This document shows, piece after piece, positions 7,743 to 18,559 of a stretch of DNA of 64,000 bases. Origin of the DNA: Chromobacterium vaccinii. Its GTDB lineage: Bacteria > Pseudomonadota > Gammaproteobacteria > Burkholderiales > Chromobacteriaceae. A program made the translations under genes and the position numbers. The notes beneath the pieces are model-generated. The model was given only the letters and a program-made list of their open reading frames with translations. It did no database searches and was not told the origin of the DNA. The first letter of the stretch is position 1. The number at the start of each line of letters is the position of its first letter. The stretch is from assembly GCF_000971335.1 (NCBI RefSeq), contig NZ_JZJL01000008.1:1-64000 (forward strand), read 5' to 3'.

Positions 7743-8294
7743 TTACCGCTCCATCCGCTTGCGCAGCGATTTGCGCAGCAGTTCCACCCGTTTGCGCGCC
7801 AGCGCTTCGTTGATTCCCAGCAGCGAGGCGATCTGCGAATAGGACAGGTCTTCCTCGAACTTCAGCTTGAACAATAATTGCTGTTGCGGCTTAAGCCCAG
7901 CGAGCGCCGTGTCCATCCAGGCGAGCTGCTGTTTCAAAGAAAGCTGCTGTTCCGGGGTGGGGGTGCCGCCGGCGTGGGCATGGACAGGGGCGCTATCCAG
8001 GTCGGAATCCGGATCGATCACCCGTCCCTCCCGGCGTTGGCTGCGGACAAAATCCAGAAACGCGTGATTCAGGGCCAGGAACAGGAATCCGGCCAGGTTT
8101 TGCACGCGCTCCGGAGAGTGCTGCAGGTAAAGGTGGACCTTGAGGGCGGTGTCCGACAGCAACTCGTCGGCGCGATGGATATCTCCTTTGCACAAGTGGC
8201 GGGCGCGGCGCTGCAGCTTGGCGTGGATTTCTCGCCAGACCGGCTCGAAACAGTGGCCAAGATTGGAGGAGGAAACAACGTTTTGGTTAAGCAT
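7743..8294 (-). CDS. ECF-type RNA polymerase sigma factor
   Basis: This 183-residue group 4 sigma factor has region 2 at about residues 35-90 (ADELLSDTALKVHLYLQ, ALNHAFLDFVRSQRREGR). Region 4 is at about residues 130-180 (ALAGLKPQQQLLFKLKFEED, then SYSQIASLLGINEALARKRV as the helix-turn-helix). A Pro/Ala/His linker separates them. No anti-sigma gene with a typical transmembrane or zinc motif is adjacent. It lies directly upstream of the reb genes and downstream of the CRP-like gene on the same strand. It is therefore probably the dedicated activator of R-body expression, an inference from position. Confidence 0.82.
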   Translation of the reverse strand: MLNQNVVSSSNLGHCFEPVWREIHAKLQRRARHLCKGDIHRADELLSDTALKVHLYLQHSPERVQNLAGFLFLALNHAFLDFVRSQRREGRVIDPDSDLDSAPVHAHAGGTPTPEQQLSLKQQLAWMDTALAGLKPQQQLLFKLKFEEDLSYSQIASLLGINEALARKRVELLRKSLRKRMER

Positions 8295-8370
8295 GTCGCC
8301 ATCCGTTCATGACAATGGGGATTGCAGGATGGCGAAGCTGGGAAATCCGCTCAGTTACCGATGTGACATT

Positions 8371-8398
8371 TAAATATTTTTATCATTTAAAATATTTA
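8371..8398. repeat. Perfect AT-only inverted repeat between CRP-like and sigma genes
   Basis: TAAATATTTT (8371-8380) and AAAATATTTA (8389-8398) form a perfect 10-bp inverted repeat around TATCATTT. It overlaps the last codons and stop of the CRP-like gene and ends 77 bp before the sigma-factor start. It may be an operator or AT-rich promoter element for the sigma gene. The T tract needed for a typical terminator is weak. Confidence 0.45.
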
Positions 8399-9120
8399 AT
8401 TTGCCTATCTGGGTATTGGGCGATCTGTCTGAGTCGGACCGGGTCGCAGACTTGCAGCATGTGGCGGGACAGCTGGATCAACCCATTGCGCTGCCATTGC
8501 TTAAGCTGCGCGTTAAGCCGAGGGCGGCTGGCGTTGAGCATGGAGGCGAGTATGGCCTGGTTCATGTTCAGCAGCAGGATGGGGCCGTTGGGGCCGGGAT
8601 GGCCGCGAAGATCGATCTCCATCAACAGATGCCTGGCCAACCGGGCCTCCAGCCGATAAAGACAGACGGTTTCGACGAAGTTGCTGATGCGCTGCAACCG
8701 TCGGCACAGTTGCTGCTGGATGCGGGACATCAGTTGAGGCGCGTCTTGCAAGGCGCGGAAATGCTTCTGATCCAGCAGCAGCAGACGGCAGTCGCGGCTC
8801 AGTTGCGCGGTGCAGTTTCGGCGGCTCAAGTGCAGCAGCGCGCTTTCCCCGACTATTTCTCCGGGGCCTGAGCGGTCGATGATGACCTCGTGGCCGTCCG
8901 GTTCCTGCAGGGTGTGGTAGACGTTGCCCTGCAGCACCAGCGCGATGAACTCTTCCGTGTCGCCTCGCAAGAACAGCAGCTTGCTCTGCCTGCCGTTGAC
9001 CGGCGTGGCATGGCGTTCGATATGCTGCATCAAATCCTGGGGCAGGTTCTCGAACAGCGGAAAGCTGTCGAGCCTGGCGGGCTGAGGGGCGGGACGTGAA
9101 ACGGGCTTGGGAATATGCAT
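8383..9120 (-). CDS. CRP/FNR-superfamily transcriptional regulator
   Basis: This 245-residue regulator (start MHIPKPVSRPAPQ at 9120, preceded by GCGGAAA; an ATG at 9141 lacks a ribosome-binding site) has a cyclic-nucleotide-binding beta-roll at about residues 30-140 (FPLFENLPQDLM, GPGEIVGESALLHLSRRNC). A dimer helix follows, then a winged helix at about 165-235 (NMNQAILASMLNASRPRLNA). The Cys-rich N-terminus of FNR is absent, so an Fe-S oxygen sensor is unlikely. The cAMP-contact motif is altered (ESALLHLSRRNCTAQ), so the ligand is unknown. Located upstream of the sigma factor and reb genes, it may control R-body production. Confidence 0.82.
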   Translation of the reverse strand: MHIPKPVSRPAPQPARLDSFPLFENLPQDLMQHIERHATPVNGRQSKLLFLRGDTEEFIALVLQGNVYHTLQEPDGHEVIIDRSGPGEIVGESALLHLSRRNCTAQLSRDCRLLLLDQKHFRALQDAPQLMSRIQQQLCRRLQRISNFVETVCLYRLEARLARHLLMEIDLRGHPGPNGPILLLNMNQAILASMLNASRPRLNAQLKQWQRNGLIQLSRHMLQVCDPVRLRQIAQYPDRQIKYFK

Positions 9121-9141
9121 CGTTTTTCCGCGGTCTGGCAT

Positions 9142-9459
9142 CCGATTTGAAGCCGGCGGCGGAGGGGAATCAGCCGATGGCGACGAAGCGATGCATCAAT
9201 GTTGCTGACATTGGCCTTGAATAGGGCGTTCCATGGAGAAAACGGCGCGGGCAAGCGTCTGTGAAGGGCGGGAACGGGCATCGCGCTCGAATCGCTCTTG
9301 CCGCAAATCTCATCGCTACGGCATGCCGATGCGGATTGCGGTTTCGATGGCGGACCGGCAGAGGAGGCATCGATCGGGAAGCGGGATCCGGCGCGAAGCG
9401 CTTTCGCGCGCCGCGAGGTGTTGACAGTTATATTGCGAGCCGATAAGATGCGCCGCTCT
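9142..9459. other. Intergenic region before tRNA-Tyr
   Basis: About 320 bp separate the CRP-like gene from the tRNA. No open frame with a ribosome-binding site or protein-like composition is visible. The right end carries the tRNA promoter, and the left end must hold the promoter for the CRP-like gene, which was not identified. Confidence 0.5.
9421..9449 (+). promoter_or_regulatory. Sigma-70 promoter of tRNA-Tyr
   Basis: TTGACA (perfect -35) at 9421-9426, a 17-bp spacer and TAAGAT (-10) at 9444-9449 sit 10 bp before the mature tRNA 5' end. Confidence 0.85.
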
Positions 9460-9545
9460 GGAGGGGTTACCCCAGCGGTCAACGGGTCCGGACTGTAAAT
9501 CCGGCGGCTAAGCCTTCGAAGGTTCGAATCCTTCTCCCTCCACCA
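9460..9545 (+). tRNA. tRNA-Tyr (GTA)
   Basis: This is a class II tRNA with a long variable arm. The acceptor stem GGAGGGG pairs with TCCCTCC, and the discriminator A is followed by an encoded CCA (9543-9545). The anticodon loop CTGTAAA carries GTA at 9495-9497. The T arm is GAAGG-TTCGAAT-CCTTC. It is a single tRNA, with its own promoter upstream and a terminator 14 bp downstream. Confidence 0.95.
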
Positions 9546-9558
9546 GACTCAAACAAAA

Positions 9559-9589
9559 AAAAAGCCAGGCTCTCGAGCCTGGCTTTTTT
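9559..9589. terminator. Bidirectional terminator between tRNA-Tyr and fghA
   Basis: A hairpin AGCCAGGCTC/GAGCCTGGCT is flanked by an A run on the left and TTTTTT on the right. It can end the tRNA transcript on the plus strand and the frmA-fghA transcript on the minus strand. Confidence 0.85.
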
Positions 9590-9605
9590 GCGTCCTGGGT
9601 CGGCC

Positions 9606-13637
<4,032 letters not shown>

Positions 13638-13656
13638 GCCGGCTCCGGCGGCAACA

Positions 13657-13690
13657 AAAACGGCGGCGGTCGCGAGACCGTCGCCGTTTG
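13657..13690. terminator. Bidirectional terminator
   Basis: A hairpin AACGGCGGCGGTC/GACCGTCGCCGTT lies between two convergent genes, with an A run on the left and a T-rich tail on the right. It can serve both the NdpA-family gene and the secreted-protein gene. Confidence 0.75.
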
Positions 13691-13710
13691 CGTTTGTTCG
13701 GCTACGCGCC

Positions 13711-14169
13711 TCAGCGCATGGTGAACTCGACCGACCACTCCAGCGTGGCCATGTTGTAGTAGGTGATCTCGGCATTGCAGAACGCGCCGCCGCTGCCGGT
13801 GGCGGTCTTGTTCCACTGCGGCACTTTGGGAATCACGCCATTGTTCAACAGGCCGCCCGGCTTGGGCACATTGACGAAGGTGGTGCGGAATTCGCACTGG
13901 CGCGCGCCGTCGGTGTAGCGAACGAAGGCGTAGTTGACGTCGGGGCTGAGCGGGCTGGCGATATAGTAAGTGTCGCTGCGGCCTGCCGGCACTACGGAGA
14001 CGGGTTTCGGCGAGGCGTTCGCCTGGGTTTCGATTTCATTTTTGCCGATCACCTGGTATCGGACATCGGTTTTGCCTTGGTTTTTGACGGTGACGGTAAC
14101 GGTCGGGCCGGCAAGGGCGATGCTGGAGCTTAATCCAAGCAGTACAGCGGCAAGCGTGATCTTGTGCAT
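13711..14169 (-). CDS. Small secreted protein, unknown family
   Basis: The family is not recognised. The 152-residue product has a clear Sec signal peptide (MHKITLAAVLLGLSSSIALA, cleavage after ALA). The mature part looks beta-rich, beginning PTVTVTVKNQGKTDVRYQVI, like an immunoglobulin-type or pilus-chaperone-like fold. Two Cys (RQCEF and AFCNAE) could form a disulfide in the periplasm or outside. It is probably exported. The upstream gene on the same strand ends 20 bp before its ATG, so the two may be an operon. Confidence 0.65.
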   Translation of the reverse strand: MHKITLAAVLLGLSSSIALAGPTVTVTVKNQGKTDVRYQVIGKNEIETQANASPKPVSVVPAGRSDTYYIASPLSPDVNYAFVRYTDGARQCEFRTTFVNVPKPGGLLNNGVIPKVPQWNKTATGSGGAFCNAEITYYNMATLEWSVEFTMR

Positions 14170-14189
14170 ATCGTCTGTTTGTCAGTTGC

Positions 14190-14924
14190 TTAGTTGGGGG
14201 TCTTGTCGTCGGCGGCTAGGGGGAATTTTTGGTGCCAGTCGAAACCGTCGTTTACGACGGCCGGCTCTCTCTGGATATGGGCCTGTAATTTCTGGCTGTA
14301 GCTTGCCGGATAGAGGGATTGTTCCAGCAGGGGCAAGGCTTGGTAATGATTCAATATTTCTTCGTAGAAATGACGCCGGGACCCCGTGGCCTCGCGCTCA
14401 GCCTGGCCAGCGGCCATGACTTGCCGGCGCCAGGCCTGTTCCATGTCATAAGCCTCCAAATAAGCGGCGCGTCGTTCATTCACGGTGTAGCGGCCGCTAT
14501 CGTCTGATGCCACCGCATCCAGCTCCTCGCGGTTGAGCCCGGCAAACGGGTTCAGCGCGTGTTGGCTGTTTTTTCCATCCGCCTCGAGAAATGCGTTGGC
14601 GTCGGCCGCCAGTTTTTGTCTGGCCGGATCGGGATCGGATGGTTTTTGCTGGTAATGGACGGACTTGAGCGCGTCGTAGCCCGGGCCGCAAATCGCATTC
14701 AGCGCGGAGTCGGCGATGCTGGCCATTTCGCCGCGGCTCAGCGCGCTTTCACGCTGTTGCATCAGGGACATGCTCTCGCCGAGCAAGCGGGCGAGCGGAG
14801 AGATCTGCGTCTCCACGCTGCTTGGACTTGAGGCGTTCGCCGGATTGGCGGCGGCGGGCTTGGCCGCCTCGCTGCGCGAGCTTGTCGTTATCGGGGAGGA
14901 CGATGGGCTGATCGCATTAAGCAT
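14190..14924 (-). CDS. Unrecognised protein with Ser/Ala-rich N-terminus
   Basis: The 244-residue product starts at ATG 14924 with GGAGC at good spacing. The ATG at 14930 sits too close to that site. No signal peptide or membrane helix is seen. The first 45 residues are Ser/Ala/Pro-rich and disordered (LNAISPSSSPITTSSRSEAA), the composition typical of type III secretion signals. The rest is helical and charged (NERRAAYLEAYDMEQAWRR). That resemblance is only compositional, and no chaperone or secretion gene is in the window. The AT-rich 70 bp upstream probably hold its promoter. Confidence 0.55.
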   Translation of the reverse strand: MLNAISPSSSPITTSSRSEAAKPAAANPANASSPSSVETQISPLARLLGESMSLMQQRESALSRGEMASIADSALNAICGPGYDALKSVHYQQKPSDPDPARQKLAADANAFLEADGKNSQHALNPFAGLNREELDAVASDDSGRYTVNERRAAYLEAYDMEQAWRRQVMAAGQAEREATGSRRHFYEEILNHYQALPLLEQSLYPASYSQKLQAHIQREPAVVNDGFDWHQKFPLAADDKTPN

Positions 14925-14930
14925 GTGCAT

Positions 14931-15310
14931 GCTCCATCAAGAGTGGCAAGCGGAAAGAATATTTTATTTTTAAAAATTAACCCATGTAAATATTTGGATG
15001 GCTGCGAGCCGCGATGGGTATCACATGGAAGGCCATGAATGTGGGAGCTGGCCAGACTGGCTAGGGATGGAGAACGGGGTGGTGGGAAATGGCCCGGTAT
15101 CGGCAGCAGGAGAGCTAAGAAAGCGGCGAGGCTTGGCGCCGCTGGTCAAAACCGGAATTGGCACCGCATCGCCATGACGTGCTGAAGTTACAATCCCTGC
15201 CAGCGCGTATTGATCCTGAGGCCTGTGAGATGACGTGTTCCTGACTCTGCCATCGAGCGGCAGGCAGGCAAGCGTCGGGGATGATGGCGTTTGCCGAATG
15301 GCGGCGAGCC
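14931..15310. other. Intergenic region, no gene seen
   Basis: The left 70 bp are AT-rich (promoter side of the Ser-rich protein gene). The remaining 300 bp have ordinary G+C and open frames only as extensions of shadows. No hairpin with a T tract or RNA gene was recognised. Confidence 0.5.
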
Positions 15311-15556
15311 TCAGCGCGCCGTCAGCCACAGCGCCAGCAGCGGCGCCAGGTTGAACACGAACACCAGGATCTTGTACAGGCCGATGCCGCCGTAGTTGAG
15401 CAGATCGAACGCCGGCTCGGATAGGCTGAACCAGCGGCTGTGCAGCCGGTACAGCCAGCCGCGGCGGAAGAAAAACAGACAGAACCAGAGGATCAACACG
15501 GCGTAGTGGAAGGCCAGGCTGATCAGCAGAAGGCGTTCGAGGTTGGCGATGTCCAT
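15311..15556 (-). CDS. Small inner-membrane protein, DUF6868-like
   Basis: This 81-residue protein has two predicted membrane helices (LLISLAFHYAVLILWFCLFF and ILVFVFNLAPLLALWL) joined by a basic loop (RRGWLYRLHSRWFSL). Size and the ERLLLISLAF...FNLAPLLALWL pattern resemble the DUF6868 group of small membrane proteins, recalled from memory. The function is unknown. It is downstream of arnD on the same strand after an 85-bp gap containing a GC-rich inverted repeat, so it may or may not belong to the arn transcription unit. Confidence 0.7.
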   Translation of the reverse strand: MDIANLERLLLISLAFHYAVLILWFCLFFFRRGWLYRLHSRWFSLSEPAFDLLNYGGIGLYKILVFVFNLAPLLALWLTAR

Positions 15557-15641
15557 GACGGCGTTTCCGGTAGGGGTAGGCTTTCAGCATAGCCCTTCCA
15601 TGCAAAACGCCCCGCGCGGACGGGGCGTTCGGCAAGGCGGA

Positions 15642-16541
15642 TCAGGCCTGCAGCGCCAGCGTGCCGCTGCGGCCGGGAATCTCTCCCATCACCACCCGGC
15701 CGGACGGCAGCTTGGCGAGATCCTGGCTGTCGAACAGATCGGCGCAGCTGACCAGTTGGTAGCCTTGCCGCTTCCAGCCGGCGAGCAGGCGCTCGAACAC
15801 TTCCATCAGCCGCATGCCTTCCAGCTCCGCGTGCAGCGTGTAGACGTGGCCGGTGGCGGTCTCGGCCTCGGTCAGCTGCAGCAGGCGCTCGTGGACGTTG
15901 TCGTTGCTCAGGCCATCCAGGCCGATCAGCTCGTCCAGCGTCGGCAGCGTGGTCGGCAGCTGCGGCACGCCCAGCGGCCGGCCGGCGGCGTCCAGCGGCT
16001 GGAACGGGTGGCTGCCGCGGCCGTCGGACGCGTAGCGCATGCCCAGCTCCTGCTGGTAGGCCAGCGCCGCGTCGTTGATCTGCCAGCCGGCGGCGCCGTG
16101 GGTGCGGGCCTCCTCGCCGAAGATCTCGCGGAAGCGCCGGGCGGCCTTGTGCATCTCGGCGCGGGTCCAGGCCGCGTCCTTGCCGGCGACGTAGTCCTGC
16201 CACTTGATGTGGTCCCAGCAATGGATGCCTACCTCGAAGCCGGCGTCGCGCACGCCGCGGAGCAGGGCCGCCTCGCGGCGGCCGATGTCCGGGCCCGGCA
16301 GCACGGTGCCGTACAGCAGCGTGCGGATGCCGTAGTGTTCGACGACGGAGGTGCGCGACACCTTGGACAGGAAGCCGGGGCGGAACACGCGCTTGATCGC
16401 GCGGCCGGTGTGGTCCGGGCCCAGGCTGAACAGGAAGGTGGCGCCGGCGTCATGCCGCTTCAGCGCCTCCATCAGCCGCGGCACGCCTTCGCGGGTGCCG
16501 CGCCAGGTGTCGACGTCTATCTTCAGGGCGAGTTTTTTCAT
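15642..16541 (-). CDS. arnD: 4-deoxy-4-formamido-L-arabinose-phosphoundecaprenol deformylase
   Basis: This 299-residue polysaccharide-deacetylase-fold metalloenzyme removes the formyl group from undecaprenyl-phosphate-Ara4FN before transfer to lipid A. The NodB-type motifs are LALKIDVDTWRGTREG (metal/base Asp), EVGIHCWDHIKWQDYVAG (His ligands) and THGAAGWQIND. VYTLHAELEG near the C-terminus is the last motif. Length matches E. coli ArnD. It is separated from the rest of the arn cluster by a GrpB remnant and a palindromic spacer, unlike the compact enterobacterial arn operon. Confidence 0.93.
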   Translation of the reverse strand: MKKLALKIDVDTWRGTREGVPRLMEALKRHDAGATFLFSLGPDHTGRAIKRVFRPGFLSKVSRTSVVEHYGIRTLLYGTVLPGPDIGRREAALLRGVRDAGFEVGIHCWDHIKWQDYVAGKDAAWTRAEMHKAARRFREIFGEEARTHGAAGWQINDAALAYQQELGMRYASDGRGSHPFQPLDAAGRPLGVPQLPTTLPTLDELIGLDGLSNDNVHERLLQLTEAETATGHVYTLHAELEGMRLMEVFERLLAGWKRQGYQLVSCADLFDSQDLAKLPSGRVVMGEIPGRSGTLALQA

Positions 16542-16580
16542 TGTTATGGCAGGTTCAAGTATTCGGAATCGCTGGCGAGT

Positions 16581-17126
16581 TTACCGCGCGGCGGGCTTGC
16601 CGTGCGGTTTTCCGGCCGCCATCGCCAACACGGAGGCGATAAATCCGCTCTTCGCGTCAGTGTACGCGGCGCGGTCGCCACTGTGATCGTACGCCAGTTG
16701 CCGTTTCAGATCGGCATATTGCCCGGCCAGTGGTTCATCGGCGCGCAGCGCGTCGCGGAAGGCCAGCTTGTCGCTCCAGAAGGCGCTGTCCAGCGCCACC
16801 GCGTGCAGATGGACTTCGCGCGGATGGGCGGCCGGTTTGGCGAAGTAATGCCGATCCGGCATGGCGGCGGCCATCTGCGGCTGAAGATGGAAGCCTGCCG
16901 ATTTCAGAGCCGGGATATACGGCGCTATGTCGTTGAGAGCGGGCAGTCCTAGCATGATGTCGATGATGGGTTTGGCGGCGAGGCCGGGCACGGCGGTGCT
17001 GCCGATGTGCTCGATCGCGCAGGAGTCGGCTAGCGGGCCGAGGGCGGACAGGATCGACTGACGCTCGGCTTGGAAGCGTTGCGGCCAGGTTGGGGAGTAG
17101 GGGACGATCTTGATGTGGCGGCGCGT
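16581..17126 (-). pseudogene. GrpB/UPF0157-family gene lacking a normal start codon
   Basis: The reading frame from about 17126 encodes RRHIKIVPYSPTWPQRFQAE, then IEHIGSTAVPGLAAKPIIDI and HLHAVALDSAFWSDKLAFRD. These are the defining motifs of the GrpB nucleotidyltransferase-like family, about 180 residues. An in-frame TGA lies further upstream, and between it and the conserved start there is no ATG, GTG or TTG. The codon where ATG is expected reads ACG (17126-17124) and has no Shine-Dalgarno. The first GTG (16991) falls inside the conserved core. The rest of the frame is intact to its stop. It is either a recently disabled gene or one using a non-standard start. Confidence 0.6.
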
Positions 17127-17248
17127 GAAGGAAAGATTCGATTGGTGTGGAGAGAACGCTTTTCTTCAGGGACGGTTCGATAGCGGAAAGAAATGGAGTC
17201 CGCTGCGCGGACGATGATTTCGATGGCGGTTCCGCCCGCCGGACGGGC

Positions 17249-17272
17249 AAGGGGCTGTCTCGCCAGCCCCTT
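17249..17272. repeat. Hairpin AAGGGGCT/AGCCCCTT
   Basis: AAGGGGCT (17249-17256) and AGCCCCTT (17265-17272) form a perfect 8-bp stem with an 8-nt loop. The AAGGGGCTT sequence recurs at about 17399-17407, next to the large palindrome. Confidence 0.6.
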
Positions 17273-17294
17273 AGCAATCCCAGGCGACCCCTAC

Positions 17295-17397
17295 GGCCCG
17301 AGAAACCCCGATGAAACACTCTTGAGCCAGGCGCCGCCGATCAAAAAAACGGCGGCTCAAAGGCCCCCGGCCCAAGAGTGTTTCACCGGCTCGGGCC
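17295..17397. repeat. Large imperfect palindrome, possible MITE-like or structured RNA element
   Basis: Nested inverted repeats share one centre. GGCCCGAG (17295-17302) pairs with CTCGGGCC (17390-17397). TGAAACACTCTTG (17312-17324) pairs exactly with CAAGAGTGTTTCA (17373-17385). GCCGCCG (17333-17339) pairs with CGGCGGC (17350-17356) around an A-rich loop. Further partial pairing (ACCCCT with AGGGG) extends it outward. No transposase, and no second copy noticed in the window. The function is unknown. Confidence 0.65.
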
Positions 17398-17417
17398 AAA
17401 GGGGCTTAAGGTGGCTG

Positions 17418-17450
17418 CCGATCAACTATCCGCTATATATCGTTGATCGG
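17418..17450. repeat. Hairpin CCGATCAAC/GTTGATCGG after arnA
   Basis: A perfect 9-bp stem (17418-17426 with 17442-17450) around an AT-rich loop lies 16 bp after the stop of the dehydrogenase gene. There is no T tract, so it is a weak terminator candidate or a transcript-stabilising stem. Confidence 0.5.
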
Positions 17451-17466
17451 CCTGCCGGGTAGTGCT

Positions 17467-18510
17467 TTACTCCGACAGGTCGCGGCTGGCCGCCACCTGG
17501 TCGCGGTAGTAGTCGTAGATGCCGCGCAAGGCGTCGGCCATGGTCACCGTCGGCTTCCAGTCCAGATCGGCCATGGTGTTGGCGATTTTCGGCACGCGGT
17601 TCTGCACGTCCTGGTAGCCGTTGCCGTAGTACTGGCCGGAGGTGGTTTCCACCACTTGCACCTTGTCGGCGTTCAGCTGGTATTCCGGATAGACGCGCGC
17701 CAGGTCCAGCATCATTTGCGCCAGTTCGCGGATCGAGTAGTTGTTGACCGGGTTGCCGATGTTGTAGATCTGGCCGGAGGCCTTGCCGTCCTTGTTCTCG
17801 ATGATCTTCATCAGCGCGCTGATGCCGTCGTCGACATAGGTGAAGGCGCGCTTCTGGTGGCCGCCGTCAACTAGCTTGATGGTCTCGCCGCGGACGATGT
17901 GGCCCAGGAACTGGGTGATCACGCGGCTGGAGCCTTCCTTCGGCGTATTGATGTTGTCCAGGCCGCCGCCGATCCAGTTGAACGGGCGGAACAGCGTGTA
18001 GTTCAGGCCTTCTTCCATCGCGTAGGCGTGGATCACGCGGTCCATCAGCTGCTTGGAGCAGGCGTAGATCCAGCGCGGCTTGTTGATCGGGCCGTAGACC
18101 AGCTGGGAGTTTTCCGGGTCGAACTCGGCGTCCTGGCTCATGCCGTACACTTCCGAGGTGGACGGGAACACCAGGTGCTTCTTGTACTGCACGCACTGGC
18201 GGACGATGGGCAGGTTGGCCTCGAAGTCCAGCTCGAACACGCGCAGCGGGTTGTTGACGTAGGTGGACGGGGTGGCGATGGCTACCAGCGGCAGCACCAC
18301 GTCGCACTTCTTGACGTGGTACTCGATCCACTCCTTGTTGATGGTGATGTCGCCTTCGAAGAAGTGGAAGCGCGGGTGGTCCTTCCACTCGGCCACGCGG
18401 TCATCGTGCATGTCCATGCCGTAGATGTGCCAGTCGGTGGTCTCGATGATGCGTTTGGTCAGGTGGTGGCCGATGAAGCCGTTCACGCCCAGGATCAGTA
18501 CTTTTTTCAT
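17467..18510 (-). CDS. arnA: UDP-glucuronate C4-dehydrogenase/decarboxylase (ArnA C-terminal activity, separate gene)
   Basis: This 347-residue short-chain dehydrogenase makes UDP-4-keto-pentose (UDP-Ara4O) from UDP-glucuronic acid, the first Ara4N-specific step. NAD-binding GVNGFIGHHL lies at residues 8-17. The catalytic triad region has FPSTSEVYGM, then YACSKQLMDR (Tyr and Lys). The decarboxylation arginine lies in GGHQKRAFTYVDDG, and the RPFNWIGGGLDNINT segment matches ArnA. In E. coli this is the C-terminal half of bifunctional ArnA. Here it stands alone, with the formyltransferase encoded by the gene just upstream. It ends the main arn gene run. Confidence 0.92.
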   Translation of the reverse strand: MKKVLILGVNGFIGHHLTKRIIETTDWHIYGMDMHDDRVAEWKDHPRFHFFEGDITINKEWIEYHVKKCDVVLPLVAIATPSTYVNNPLRVFELDFEANLPIVRQCVQYKKHLVFPSTSEVYGMSQDAEFDPENSQLVYGPINKPRWIYACSKQLMDRVIHAYAMEEGLNYTLFRPFNWIGGGLDNINTPKEGSSRVITQFLGHIVRGETIKLVDGGHQKRAFTYVDDGISALMKIIENKDGKASGQIYNIGNPVNNYSIRELAQMMLDLARVYPEYQLNADKVQVVETTSGQYYGNGYQDVQNRVPKIANTMADLDWKPTVTMADALRGIYDYYRDQVAASRDLSE

Positions 18511-18559
18511 TGGATGTCCTCAACCGCCCGCGGGCGGAAAATCGAATTCGGTAATCGGT

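Larger units (their letters stand above)
17127..17466. other. Structured intergenic region in the arn cluster
   Basis: No protein gene is supported in these 340 bp. They hold three stem-forming segments, listed separately, and very GC-rich surroundings. The region separates arnA from the GrpB remnant and arnD. Confidence 0.6.

Noticed and set aside
17295-17397. Integron attC site or transposon end for the large palindrome.
   Set aside because: No integrase, transposase or target duplication was seen, and typical attC core sites (GTTRRRY) were not found at the ends.
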